Origin: Drosophila persimilis
Lineage: Eukaryota > Arthropoda > Insecta > Diptera > Drosophilidae
Assembly: GCF_003286085.1 (NCBI RefSeq)
Contig: NW_020825298.1
Location: 11,470,001-11,534,000, forward strand
Reading direction: 5' to 3'
Length of the DNA stretch: 64,000 nucleotides
Shown here: piece after piece, positions 25,475 through 38,045 of the stretch
Layout of the letters: the number at the start of each line of letters is the position of its first letter
How positions within the stretch are numbered: position 1 is the first letter of the stretch
Made by a program: the position numbers and the translations under genes
The notes under the pieces: model-generated
What the model was told of the DNA's origin: nothing
Seen by the model: the letters and a program-made list of their open reading frames with translations, nothing else
Databases searched by the model: none

Positions 25475-26102
25475 TAATAAAGACTATGTAAATACGGGAA
25501 AATATAAAAAAGTGACTTCTGAAAGCTGAAAAATCATGGAAAAAGTCAAGGAATCAGCGATTAAGAAGATTCATAAATAAAAATTAAAATAAAAAATTAT
25601 CAAAATATAAAAAAAATTGTTTAGAAATCGGACGATTATAAAAAATTAACCAAATATGAAAGAACCCAAAATATATTGAAAATGTTGCAGAATTTAAATA
25701 AAATAAAGAGATAGAAGATGCAGCAGTTCTGTAGATCATTATATAATTATATCAGAAAAGGAATAGGTACAACGAATCTTATGCTATTTTTTCTCCTTAT
25801 CTTTGTACAACTTTAAGTAAATTATTTCTAATAAGATCCATCAGAAACATTTTCTTTAAACTTTATTCATAGAAGCACTCTCTAGTCTCTACATCTACTG
25901 GACTTATCCTCTCTTCCATTATGCCCAATATACCCCTTGGCTGCCAGGGTAGCCGTATCGTGCGATAAAAACTTTTCGCTTTTCGCGTTCAATTGAATCC
26001 GCTAACTGTTCGACTGAGTGAGTAATGTCCAAAACGTTGACAACGACACAGATCTGAGGAGGAGGGGGAGTGCTTAAGCTACAGCATACCTCTACCTGTA
26101 CC

Positions 26103-26169
26103 TGTACCTATAGCTATACTATATATATATTTATATAGAGATGTAGATATATCTGTATCTATAGGTACA
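26103..26169. repeat. Inverted repeat with long hairpin potential
   Basis: TGTACCTATAG at 26103-26113 is the exact reverse complement of CTATAGGTACA at 26159-26169. Inside, ATAC and ATATAT segments can extend the pairing with small bulges. This gives a stem of about 21 pairs in a 67-base element. Confidence 0.6.
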
Positions 26170-27556
26170 AGCAATCATCCGTATCCGAAGCACACAGACA
26201 CTCGAGTACTCGACGGCCCACGACAACGCACTTAAGTGCCTTCGTCTACAGCTCCATAGCTCCGATTCCCTACCCCTGCCACTGCCCCTCCCCCTGCCCC
26301 TCTAAGACTCCGTGGTCTGTGGTTCCGTGCCTTACATTACTCGACGACTCTTTACCGATTCGCATTAAGCCGCTCGCTGCCGCTGCCGCTGCTGCACGTT
26401 TCTTACATGCCAATGGATATTTTCTATATGTAGATATGGGGTCTTTTTTTATGGGTTTAGTTTTGTGGTCAAACGGGTTTAAATTTATTTATGATTGGAT
26501 TTGATTTTATTAAAATAAAACGAGCAAAAAGCCCCACATACTCGTCGGAAAAAAGCGAAACAAAGTCAGCGGGCGGTGTTCGTAATTGCCACTGCCCCAA
26601 GGAGTGCTGATCAATTGATGCGGGTGTTGAACGGACGAGGAGGAGGAGGAGGAGGCGGGGGGCAGCAATCTCTAATGGCTAATACAGTTGTTAGACAAAA
26701 GAAACATTTATCTGTGGCCCCACTTCCGCATTGAAGCAAACGAAAAATAAATAATAATCTACACACGAAAACACGATCGACTCAAGATGAACATCGCAGT
26801 GGAGGTGGACTTTGGAATGGGAATGGGAATGAGAGCGGAGGAAGAGTATCTTGTGCTGGGGAAAAGTCAGCGCTTCATTCAAATGCCGATTGCCTCCACA
26901 TTTATTTGTTTCGCCTCTGATTCAGTGGGCTATTTGCTGGCGCAATGCCTTGCCTGGTGAGACTCCGTAATTGCCTGCCCTGCCGACTGCGAAATGCCCG
27001 ACAACCACTAGAGATGAGAGCGTGAGGCCATCAAGGAGTTCATTCCAAGATGGCCAAAGTCAAGGGCTTAGAAGACTGAAAGAATGGTAAAGAACGTGGG
27101 GTTTCGGCGTGGGAAGAACAGTAAATGAAGTGGTGAACAGAATGGAAAGAAATCTTTACAGATGAGATCTTAAAAGACATTGGAGACAGGAATTGATTGA
27201 CTGTCCAGAGTTTCCAATGGGAATGATGAGAACTCAATCTCTATAGAAGGGTAGCATGTCCTATGAAGTTCCTTCAAATAAGGAGACGCTTTGGTTGGAG
27301 CTAATAGACCCATGGAGCTGCTGAAGTAAACCCGTCACTGGAGTGCCCTCTGCACACACAGAGATATCTCCCCTGGGTCTCACGCTGCCATCTCCATTTG
27401 CAGATGATACCTCGCACCGCCTTAACCGTGTCCACATTTTGTCAGCGATTTGCACAATGTGCACATGCCTTTTGCCTGCTACTTGTACTTGTATCTACTA
27501 TAATTTAGCGCTTGCCTTCTTGCCAATACTCGCATTGTGTGAGGCTCCAGAGCCCC

Positions 27557-27578
27557 AGCGACGCGACGCGACGCGACG
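27557..27578. repeat. GACGC pentamer repeat
   Basis: Four copies of the five-base unit CGACG, followed by CTC repeats. Confidence 0.85.
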
Positions 27579-28587
27579 ACTCCTCCTCGGCCTTTTCCTC
27601 TCAGGCTCTTTTTTTTCGCTTTGTTTGGCAATTACAAAATTTGTAATTTCAGGTGCGATGCGCCGCGGGAATCTTAAAAAAAAAAAACCAAGTCGCTGGT
27701 CGTCGTTGGGGCTGTCAAGAGGCTTGCGCAAACTCCAAATAAGAAATAAAACTCGTTAGAGCTTGGATCGAGGCGTCTATGGTCTGTGGTATCTATGGTA
27801 TATGGTAATCCATGTAATCGCTCTAATCTTAACAAGAATGCCGCACCGCCGTGTAGCACTTGGGGCCCGCGGCAAAGAATGTCAAAAAACTTTCATGAAA
27901 TTGTTTTCGAAAATGATTGCCCTCCAAAATTGGAGCCAAAAATTGGTTCAAAGAGAAGTCTATGGCAGTGCAAAATTGTTTTCTTGCGGTCGGCCGGGCA
28001 CTCCTCAAAATAGTTTTTCAATGCGGTAGCCATGTCCATGTCATTTGGGGCCCTTTTGTTGCGGCCATCTATCTATCCGTATCTACTCGTATTCGTATGT
28101 ATCTATGGCTCGTATCTGCATACAATGCCCATTGAGGGGGTCTCCGAAGTCAGGTATTTATCGCCAGATATCCAAAGCCCATTGTTGGGCCGGGTTTTTA
28201 ATGTGTAGCACCGGCACCGCCAACGGTGGAGGGTGGTGGGGGAGGGCGGGACCTCGTCTATAATGACACTAAAAAACATGATATTGCGGTTTTTTTTTTC
28301 GCCCAAAGCCCAAAAATTCATCTCATCTTTCTCTTGAGTCATTATTGGGTAGCATTGAACGGTTTGAATTGGCGGTGCGATGACGATGATGGGCCCCGTT
28401 TTATGTTTGTTTTTTTTTTTGTGGTAGCCATGAAATTTGCATAGCAAACCTCTACTCCTCCTCCTTCCGCCTGACAATTGAAATTCGCTCCTCAAAAGGT
28501 TAAATCTTAAATGGCATTTGGATAATGCGATGATGCCAGGGGGAAAAAAAAACAACACCAAGACAAACAATTGAAATCACTCGACTG

Positions 28588-28645
28588 CAGATACAGATAC
28601 AGATACAGATACAGTTGCGGTTGGCTACAGATACAGATACAGATA
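28588..28645. repeat. ATACAG hexamer microsatellite (interrupted)
   Basis: Four to five ATACAG copies at 28588-28615, a 10-base interruption (TTGCGGTTGG), then three more copies at 28626-28645. The interruption suggests an ageing array. Confidence 0.9.
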
Positions 28646-29682
28646 CTCGTACAAGAAGGGGAATTGATTTCGTTTTCGTCGCTTTTTATTTGACTTAACA
28701 TTTAGCCCTGATTGATGGGGGCGTGATAAACTATTTTGCATTTAAAGGTGAGGTCTGATTCGGTCTCGGGTTTTGCTCGATGGGAAGCCATAAAGGTGAA
28801 GATTCATTTTGGGGAGCAGCATTTTGGGGATGGGAAACCATTCCTTAGATGGAAATGGTAACAGATGATGGATGGATGACAATGCAGATAGATAGATTGA
28901 TACTTGTTTGGGTAGATCCAAGGATCTTTTAGGTTGGAAGATGAATATTTCAGAGAACTCTTTAAATTTGTTTTAAGAAAGAGAAGATCACATAAATTTA
29001 AGTACTTCCCACCCAGAAACATCCTAATCTTTTCCTTAAAGACCACCACGATTTCTTCAGGTTAGCCCCAGGCTTTATTCAATTTTTGCTGAACAACTTT
29101 CAACACTTTCCATCCCACATCTTATAGCCCCGATTTCTTTCAGTAACCTATAGCAATCCATCACAATCTATCGCAATTTCGATACAGCTTTTATTCAATA
29201 ATTAATTAATGTTTTCCGTACCTTTCGCTCGGCTCCTCCCAGGTCTTTAATCTCGGTTTTGTGCAGCCAATCCCCACAATCGCCCACAGTCGCCTCGCAG
29301 CTCTTTAACCTTGCGGCACACATTTGGCACATGCCACACGGGCCATGATTACCCCTATATCATCATAAACAATCGGCCAGACGGCCGGCTTTTGGGGCAA
29401 CACCCCCAGCAGGTCCATATAGGCCTATCTATAAGTCTCCCGATCTGCAGCACGCCTCTCCTCTCTCTCTGTGTCTCTCTGTGTGTCTCTCCCCGTAAGT
29501 AAGATTAATGAAAACATATGCAAAACAAATGCGAATGCGTAATGGTGGGGAGTGGGGGGGAGGGGAGGGGACAGGCTCCAAGTGACACAGAAATCGAATG
29601 GAGAGACCCGGCACGTAATTGAACAAGCTCGATTGTCGCCGGAGTCGGATACCGCGTCGAGTCGGTGATTACTCCAAGTCAA

Positions 29683-29704
29683 AAGAGAGAGAGAGAGAGA
29701 GAGA
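29683..29704. repeat. (GA)n microsatellite
   Basis: About ten GA dinucleotides. A run of about 15 G follows at 29738-29752. Confidence 0.9.
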
Positions 29705-29737
29705 CAGTGGTTACAGCGAGTGAAAGAGCAGGGGTGT

Positions 29738-29752
29738 GGGGGGGGGGGGGGG
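29738..29752. repeat. Poly(G) run
   Basis: About fifteen consecutive G on the plus strand. It may be unstable or mis-sequenced in length. Confidence 0.85.
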
Positions 29753-30119
29753 AGTGTTTTGCATTCGGATTAGCATAAATTGAAGCCCGGCTCTGGCTGC
29801 GAGTGTCAATAGGTGTGTGTTTGTGTACGGCAGACGCCGCGCCGGCAGTAACTAATGAATACATTTGCATGGGCATGACTGTCCCGATGTACTATCCCCC
29901 CCCCCACACCCTCCCTGCCATCGCAGTGCTCCAAAGGGGAGAGATGGGGAGATAAAGAGGTCAGCAGCTGATCTGGGTAATAGAGATGGCACATATGATC
30001 GATATTATCGGGAAAAGTATAGTCGAAGAATTATGAAAAATATAAAAGATACATAAATAGAACTAATTATTGATGCCATCACTTACAACGATGGTCTTTG
30101 TATTAATAATTGATATATC

Positions 30120-30380
30120 ATCGAAAATAAAAAACTTAAATAAAAAAATAATAAATAATAATAAAAAATAATAAAAAATAACAAAAAATAATACAAAATA
30201 ATAAAAAAAATAATACAAAATAATACAAAAATAATAATAAAAAATAATAAATAATAATAAAAAATAATGAATAATGAAAAAAAAAATTATGAATAAAAAA
30301 AATTTCTAAATAATAAATAATAAAAAAAAATAATAAATAATAAAAATATATAATCGAAATATTAAAAAATATATAAAGGC
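30120..30380. repeat. AT-rich AATAATAAAAAAT low-complexity block
   Basis: About 260 bases of almost only A and T in AATAAT/AAAAATA units. The minus-strand frame of 85 codons (F/I/Y/L only) is an artefact of composition. Confidence 0.9.
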
Positions 30381-30406
30381 AAGATAGATTCAAAACAAAT
30401 TATCAC

Positions 30407-30473
30407 TAGGTTAGGTTGGGGCGGAACGGGTCACTTGGACCTCTAAGAGGTCCATTGTGTTGCCGCATAAGTT
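30407..30473 (+). mobile_element. Fragment of an insect dispersed repeat
   Basis: GGTTAGGTTGGG is followed by TCACTTGGACCTCTAAGAGGTCCATTGTG, with GGACCTCTAAGAGGTCC forming a perfect 17-base palindrome at 30437-30453. From memory, very similar GGTTAGGTT plus CACTT-GACC-GGTCCATTGTG modules are scattered in many dipteran genomes. The boundaries and family are not certain. It sits directly beside an AT-rich block. Confidence 0.4.
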
Positions 30474-30943
30474 CTCATTTAAATCGATATTCTTTTCAAA
30501 AATCGATATAATAAAGTGCAGTACTTTTCTTGGAATCAATATTTTCTTCGATATATACATTTTCCTTTCCAACTTTTGAGAAATGCCTCCATTTCTCCAT
30601 TAGAGGAGGAATTTATTAAATATTCGATCACAACCTCGATATCTCGATATATTTTTCCCATATTATATTTTCATCTTCAGGCAATTATCAGTCGAACTTC
30701 AGTCAATCAATATTTGTTCCGATCTTTGCCTTTCAACATAATCACATCCCCAATCAGCTGTGCCCGCAGCCTGCGCTTATCCGCATTCAGACAAAGGCTC
30801 TCGTCTATGCTGCACTGCTTGCTCCACACTGCACCGTCGACTCTCTGGCTCAGGCCTGCTCATTCGCACTGTTCAACATTCAACGGAGATAATTGTTTCG
30901 CATTCGTCTCGCTAGCAAGTCACGACATGACTGCATTCCACAC

Positions 30944-30977
30944 AGCAGAGCAGAGCAGAGCAGAGCAGAGCAGAGCA
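30944..30977. repeat. CAGAG pentamer microsatellite
   Basis: About seven copies of CAGAG. The region downstream continues with degenerate AGCAGAG units to about 31030. Confidence 0.9.
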
Positions 30978-32599
30978 CAGAGCACCGCAGAGCAGCGCAA
31001 AGAAGTGCAGATCGGATCGCAGCAGAGTGAAGCAATTATAAACAAATCAACGCAATATACAAAAATTGTTTTTTTTTTTTTTTTTGGTCGTTGCACTCAC
31101 GGAGAGACGCCACTCCACTTGGCTGCACTCGAAACCACTTCCGTGTCGAAGAAAAAGGAGCTTAAGCTGCGAATGGGAATGGGATTACCTCTGGGGAGAG
31201 CGCGCGCATCCTTCGGCGCCATTAAGCTGACAAATTGTTATCGTGGCCGTCGCCGAGTCTCCAAGTCGTAAATTAAGAGTCACTTGCTCCGCGCCAGATA
31301 CGGATAGGGGATTGGATAGGAGGGGATTGGCTTGCCATCCGTCCGCCGAGAGCCTTTCACCCACTTTCGGCCACCGGGGCAATGCATCATGCACTTGTCA
31401 GAGAGTGAAAAAATCAACAACAGGCAAATCGAAAGCGGATTCCAAAGCCAAAATGATTATACTCTATACAAAATCAGGCTACGACGATCCACGATGGTTA
31501 TTTGTATAATATATTCATCGCACAATCTATTTATATCCGAACTCCACTTCCTCGGGCATCCATACGCCGCCCCCGGCACTTCTTGTACAAATTAAACGAC
31601 TCTTCCATTGAGAAAGACTCTTCAGCGAATCAGAGAATGTGTGCCGTTGGGGGAGGAGAAAGCGACGGTGGCTGCTCCACTTTTGGCTGCGTTACGCAAT
31701 CACCATCACGTTGCCGTCTCCAACGTCCGTCTGTGTGTCTGCAACGCAGTTACAGTTACAAGACACTCGAACAATGCTCACAAAAAGAAAGAAGCAAAAC
31801 AAGACTCGATGCGTCTGGCACAGTCCCAGTCCCAGTCTCCACCCCCCTCCCCTCGGTTCCCTCGTAACGTCTCTGAGTGGCAGGCAGCCCCGTCGTCTGC
31901 TGACCCAAGAGTGGACATCCCATGTTGCTGATTGGAGTTTCATTACCATCGCAAGTTGCAAGTCTGGCTGCTGCCCCCTTTGCCGCTGCCGCTCCTCCTC
32001 CGGGGTGATATAAATCCAATGGCCTGAGACTCCGACTACGACTGCGACTGAGACAATGCATCAACTGAAGGCGCTGCTAATGCCGACTCTCTCCGTCTCC
32101 CTCTCTCTTTCCCCCCTGCATCTGGCTCTGCCTCTTAAGTGCATCTCTCTCTAATGGTTTTAGTTGGGACAAATGCCACAGATATTGACATTTTCCGTTT
32201 ACATTTCGCTTCATTTCGTTTTGCTGTAGGGTATACCCTTTAAAGGGGGGTAGTATGTTTTTCTACAGATGTTTTTTATGGAGTCAAGGAAGCTTAATGG
32301 ATCTTTAAAAGTATCTACAGCATCCACAGTAACGTACATAAAGAGCATTAGTTTCTGTGAGAACTTAGGAACGCCCTTGATTTTGTATACCTTTCGGAAT
32401 CGTTCAGATCTGTTTTTGGAGTGTTTAAAAGTAATATTTTGTAGGATAAACTATACCGTTTGTAAAGATTTATACCTGAATTCTGTGCATCAGACAAATC
32501 CTAATCAAATCGGATCAAATTTTAGTCCATTTTTCATTTCAAAAATTGTAAAATAAATTCAATAAATTCACGCCCATAAAAATTAGCCAATCTTATAGA

Positions 32600-32718
32600 A
32601 AATTGATTAATTTATTGTATAAAATTATTTTTTCGTTGAAAATAGCGATGGAACAGCTCTTAAAACAGCAGTAAACTGAAAAGTTGTTGCTAGGCCAATA
32701 CCTATGACCGGCACTGTA
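32600..32718. mobile_element. Probable terminal fragment of a Tc1/mariner-type transposon
   Basis: The segment ends with GACCGGCACTG at 32706-32716 followed by TA. Read on the minus strand this is TA then CAGTGCCGGTCATAGG, the kind of end and TA target of Tc1-like elements. The preceding GTTGCTAGGCCAATACC also fits the inner end region. No matching opposite end and no DDE transposase were found, so this looks like a relic. Confidence 0.4.
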
Positions 32719-33083
32719 TATCAAGGAATATATATAAATATATCCCTCAAAAGATCAAAGAATAACCTTATTCGTACTTCTGATGTCCCAATCAAGCTTA
32801 AAGAACTATAGTTGAAAATATATTCCATAAATCATACCAAATCGGAAACCATATATCTCCCAAAGGGTATCCATCGCTTCGTTCTCTTCATCCCAACTTT
32901 CCTTCTTTGTTTTTTAACTGATTTCAAATCTCCAAACTGACATGAGAGACAATTTCTGTTACGTTTCTCCAAGATTTTTGGGGAGAAGGGCACCACCACG
33001 AAAACCCAGACTCTTTGTGGCTCTTTCTTCCTCCTGTGTTTTGTGTCGCTTTGACATTTTGTAAACACTTCCGCGTGCTCTGA

Positions 33084-33100
33084 TTGTTGTTGTTGTTGTT
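33084..33100. repeat. (GTT)n microsatellite
   Basis: Five to six GTT units on the plus strand. Confidence 0.9.
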
Positions 33101-33170
33101 TTGTCGATGTTGGTATTATTGTAATTGATGGTTTCATTTCGTGGATTGGCTCTGATTTCTGTTCGCGTGC

Positions 33171-33191
33171 GTGTGTGTGTGTGTGTGTGTT
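33171..33191. repeat. (GT)n microsatellite
   Basis: About ten GT dinucleotides, followed by TTGTTTGT. Confidence 0.9.
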
Positions 33192-33524
33192 TGTTTGTAT
33201 CTGGTTGCATTTAATGATGGTTATTTGTGGGTGATTGTGCTTAAATGACAATCGCGTGAGTGGTTTTCGCCTCGGGGGGACTTTTAGTTGAACTAAATTA
33301 TTCACATGCATTCATTATAAACCTTTTATGATGAAAGAGGAAATACGTCAGAGCATAGGTCATTTGTTTACTCTTTCCCTGGGCTTTGGGGTCATCATTT
33401 TGTCGTGTATTCGTAATCGTTTTTGGTAAGGGCTACTGTCTGAAATATCTTGTTCCCTTTTTTGGAATATTTGCTTCTGGTTTTTGGGGGTAAGTTTGGG
33501 GTATCTCTCTGAAATCTATCCGCT

Positions 33525-33692
33525 AATTGGGAGTCACCTTTTTTTTTTTGATAATTCTTCTTAGTTTGGGGTCACCATTTTTGAAATAATTTTTCGTGGT
33601 TCGGGGTCACCTTTTTTTATATAAATTTTTCTTGGTTTGGGGTCACCTTTTTACATATAATTTTTCTTAGTTTGGGGTCACCTTTTTGGATA
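33525..33692. repeat. Minisatellite, unit about 35-36 bases
   Basis: The core TTTGGGGTCACCTTTTT recurs with its GGGG at 33568, 33603, 33639 and 33674, and a first divergent copy (GGGAGTCACC) lies near 33528. Each core is followed by an AT-rich ATATAATTTTTCTTAG spacer. A related GGGGTCATC lies further upstream at about 33388. Confidence 0.85.
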
Positions 33693-34367
33693 ATTGGTAC
33701 TGATTATCAAAAGTATCCTTAAGTTACTAAAATATACTTCATTGTAGATTGTTTCACACACTTTATTCCGTGTAATCTGTGACTCAGATTCTTCGATTCT
33801 CCTCTCATTCACCTCTTAAGACCATGACCTACATATCGCCAAAAAGAAAATCCAAGTATTTATTTAGTATTTAGTATTTATTCCACACCTACATAAGTGA
33901 TGTCACCACTTTTCCATTTCCAGCTTCCGTTTAAGCCACCTTTTTTGTGACGAGAATCTGCCTGAAGCTTGAGATGTAGGTCAGGGCTGCCTCTTGTTAC
34001 TGCAAACTTCCTCTGGGGGAATCCCCTTGAGATTCTGTGGCTTTCATCCTTCATCCGTTTCACAAAACGCATCGAATTACCTTGCTGCCTATTCACGAAA
34101 CACCCATCCATCTAGCCATCTGTTTACCCAGTGTCTATCCATCTTAACAACCTACGACAAGAGTAATTACATTAATCCACAGGCACGCGCCGAGGCGGCT
34201 GTCAGCGGCTTCTTCTTCGACGCGCACCTTCGAGTCGACTCTCGTTGTGGTGCGTGCACCGCCCGCAGCGCCATGAATATCAAATAACCAATCAACGGAT
34301 AACAAAGTTGCTTCTCTTTTTTGAACACTAATCCAAAAGGCAAAGAATCAATCAATGGCTTGGGGTG

Positions 34368-34391
34368 GGGACAAGGACAAGGACAAGGACG
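34368..34391. repeat. GGACAA hexamer microsatellite
   Basis: Four copies of GGACAA with a slightly changed first copy. Confidence 0.9.
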
Positions 34392-37300
34392 AACCCAAAT
34401 CAATCAAAAATCCAAAAAACTTTTGTGTGTGTGTGCCAACAATATTCGTTTACATGCAAAGTAATCCACGCAATTTTTAAACTTTTGTTGGTGGCCAACA
34501 AAAGAGGCGACAAGAGTATTCATAACCCTATCAATAGGGGTGTTTGTGCCTGGAGCATCCCCCTGGGCCAACTTTCGGGGCGAAGAATCAGGCTCTGGAT
34601 TGATTATCCCAAATGCAAATTGAAGCGAAATTCAGTTTTTGCGCCGAAAGTCATTTGTCAATGTGACAACTGCCGCCAGCCACCGTCTCATCTCTCCTTT
34701 TTTTTGCGAAATTATGTGCGAGCATTCCGCTGAATGATTAATTTCGATGCGATATGGCCAGTGCTTCCAGGGGATTAGCCTGGACATTGGCTACTCCCCG
34801 TGCGATTTGCCAGCCTGTTTGCACAAATGTTTAAGTTGTTGTGTCAACAGGAGGAGGAGCAGGAGAGAGAGAGAGACACAGACAACGCAATGTGCTGATA
34901 ATTAATGATCCGAAACATACACACATTCGGGGGACGAACAGGATACCAGGGACCGGACTGCAGTGGACCAAAGGTATTAGCATGATAAATGAGCCTCACC
35001 TCTCTCACTCTCTCTGGCACTCGCACTCTCTCTCCCTCCCTCTTTGCTCTGCTAACCCACTCACTGAAAATCGCTGAAATTATGTAATTGGCCAACGCAT
35101 TTGGCCAGGTTCAGTGCGATTATTCAGTGCCCTGTCAGGTTGTTGTGCCAGACCCAAAGATGATTTATCTTCATACGCCTCCCCGCCGTCAGAAAAGAAA
35201 CCTCCAGATATCCCAGACAACCCCGACCTGACCCAATTCCTAGTTCCACCCTTCTTTGTCCTGTCCTTTGAGTCGTTTACTGCATTATTGAACAGCTGCC
35301 TGCTGTTTAAGGTGACAAGCACGCTTCGCTCCTGTAAATATCCTTCCTGGAGGGAGGGGGAGGGTCTCCTTTTTCGACTGTTTCGCACCTTAATGTGGTG
35401 GCTTTTGTGCTGATGGCTCTACGAAGAGTAGTCCATGTGGATGAGCCACTCCGAGGTCCAAAGGGACTGGGATAGAAGTAGGTCTGGGGATGAATGCGTG
35501 ACTCACGTTGGGGTAAAGGTAGAGGCCAGGAAAGAAGGCTAGAAAGAAGAGGTAAAGCCCTGTCTTAAGCTGCCCGGAAAGATCTATAGAACCTATATAA
35601 TGGTAGGACTTTTGTACAAGTAATCAAAGGCTCACGTGGCTCCTTTCCCATCTCTAGCTGAAAAAACTAATCGACAATCGACAGGAAGAGCTCTTCTTGG
35701 CCAATCGCGTAAACAGCTCACGTGTGGCATGGCCTCCATCACTGATTGAATTACGGGCAAGTTGGAATGTGCCTGCCCTCCCCCCCACCCACCGCTGACA
35801 CCTCTTCGCAAGCACCTAAGCACTGCCCCGCCCCCCTATACAAACCCATTTTCCGATAACTTTTGAAACATGACCATTCTAAAAAGTTTCCTGACAGATA
35901 GAAGGACACAAAGTCCCCAGCAAATTGGCTAGCTCTCCAGGGAGGGGGAGGCGCCTCCCTTGGGGTGTCCTTTGGGGTTGAGCGGCGGCTTGGCCTTTAT
36001 TGATGGTGTCCATTTGGCGGCTGAAGCAATCACCCATCCACCTGTTGCTCTGTGGTGGAAAAAAAAAGGTTCAACCTCCTGCCATTCCGCCGTATCTTTT
36101 CTGTGGTTTCACGAGTTTTCCCCCCCTTTGCGGGGGGTGGGGAGGAGGTGGGTTGAGTAATGGCCCACGTACGCGTTTTGGCGTTTAACTTTTAATTGAA
36201 TTTGATCGAATGCATGTGATAAAATTAATTGAGGACCAGGCTCTTACCGTTAACCCACCTCCCTCCCCACCCCCCCAACCCCTACTGTTGCCTGGGTTTC
36301 CTTCTACCTTTCCTTCAGGCTCCCTGCTCAGCTCCTCATTTTGACAGTTGGCAAAGTCTGAGCCACTTGACCGAAAGTTTTTAATTGACTTTCGAGAGTA
36401 CAATTTTACGCCCAGAGGCTCCCAGCCGAACAGCCAAAAACCGTCTAAACCGACCAACTAGTTTGCATATGTATACCCCTCCCCTGACATGTGCCTGCCC
36501 CCCAATCCCCCCCTCTTGGAAGCCGCTAATTTCTCCCCTCTAATTGCTGGGATGCCCGCAAAACTTTTCGACTTAGTTTGCTGCGGCATTTCATTAGCGG
36601 TTTCGCTTTACAGACCTGATATCGAATTGGCCCAGGACCAGGCCTCCCATGCGGGTTGATTGAACGGAGTAAAAGGCTTTGCCTTTTGGCTTTTCATGGG
36701 GGCTGTGCACTTTGCAGGGCTTTGTTCTGGCGGGGAAAAGGGGCGGGCCAAGCCATAATTTGTTGATGCTTTTATGATAAATAACCCAACAGCAGCCACA
36801 GCGGCCACGGGGCCACAGAGTCGAAAGTCGAGAGCCCCAAACGAGCCCCGCCAGAGCCGCAGCAGCCGCAAAGTATGCCATGGAAAAGGCTGCACGACCC
36901 AAAAAAAAAAAAAGAGTCGAAGACTTCTAAAGAAAATAAAGAAAAGAAAAAACTGAGCAAGCGACTAAGGACTAAGGACTAAGCCAGGTAGTTGCCCAAA
37001 AAGGAGAAAAGCTCTTGAGCAGGATGTGGGCAATTTTTGTGAGTATTTTTCCATAATTTCCGCACACAAAACCCCACTTCCTTCTTCTACTTCTTCTTCA
37101 GCTTCCTATTTATGGTTTAATAAGCTGCCAATAAAAATAAAAGTATATAAAATAAAGGAAGAGCCCAAAACAGGCACTGACATCATTATAATAAATTTAA
37201 TACTTTTGGCATTGGGAGCAGATTTACGGCGGCTTTGAGCCGCTCGCTAATTTCATCAAACATCAAAAGGAGAGCCATCAGCCAGCCATCAGCCAGCAGC

Positions 37301-37732
37301 CAGTAGAGTCCTGTGACAGTAATGTATGCAAATGCCACGGACGAAGGCCCTGCGATTATGTTGTATGAATATTATCCTTTCTGGGATGTTTGTGTAACTT
37401 TACCCGAAACATACGCACGGCACACAACAAAAATTTGCATTTCGAAGGGAGTGAGGGGTGGTAAGGGACGGGGGATGGGGACGGGGGACGGGGATGCATG
37501 TTAATGGAAAATCAAACGACAAATGATTTTCTGATTTGCACGCGTCGCCTGCCATCAGTTGATTAATTATTGATCTCGAAAAATTTGATTAAGTGAATGC
37601 CGTCGAAGGGGAAATTCAAAGCAAAACAGCGACAGAATGAGTTCAACTGGAAAAGAACAGAGTTTAATTCGAAAGAGATCAGATGAATGACGGCCAGGAG
37701 GGAGACTCTTTGGAGAGCAACTGAAGGGAGGG

Positions 37733-38045
37733 GGGATACCCAAAGGGCTCACGAATGAAGGGGCTATCCAAAGAACTGCAGAGAGATGGGGCTATCCAAG
37801 GAGCTACTGAACGAAGGGGCTACCTAAAGAGCCCGAAAGAAGGGACTATCCAAAGAGCTACTGAAAGAAGGGACTCCTCAAAGATCTACTGAAAGATGGG
37901 ACTATCCAAAGAGCTACTGAAAGAAGGGACTCCTCAAAGATCTACTGAAAGAAAGGGCTCCTGGAGGAAGAAGCTCCTGAAAGAAGGGTCTCCTCAGAGA
38001 GCTACTAAAAGAAGACCCTCCTTGGAGAGTTCTCAAACGAAAAGG
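37733..38045. repeat. Minisatellite, unit about 28 bases with a 56-base higher-order unit
   Basis: The units alternate between GGGACTATCCAAAGAGCTACTGAAAGAA-like and GGGACTCCTCAAAGATCTACTGAAAGA-like forms. The pair beginning at 37843 is repeated almost exactly at 37899, 56 bases later. Flanking units are more diverged. An open plus frame across it is a by-product of the period. Confidence 0.85.

Larger units (their letters stand above)
22190..30400. other. Non-coding stretch
   Basis: No gene recognised. The stretch contains AT-rich DNA at about 22.85-23.45 kb and 25.37-25.70 kb, a poly(A) run at 25454-25474, a possible untranslated exon near 24.93-25.19 kb, a long inverted repeat at 26103-26169 and several microsatellites. 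The small open frames have no coding bias. Confidence 0.6.
30480..37700. other. Non-coding stretch
   Basis: No gene recognised. The 251-codon plus frame at 30516-31271 crosses the CAGAG array and a poly(T) run and has no domain, so I do not call it. The stretch includes a Tc1-like end (32.7 kb), the 35-base minisatellite (33.5 kb), TG and GTT microsatellites and many short homopolymers. Confidence 0.6.

Noticed and set aside
30516..31271. 251-codon plus-strand open frame
   Set aside because: It spans an AT-rich stretch, the CAGAG array and a poly(T) run. The peptide is patchy low complexity, so the frame looks accidental.
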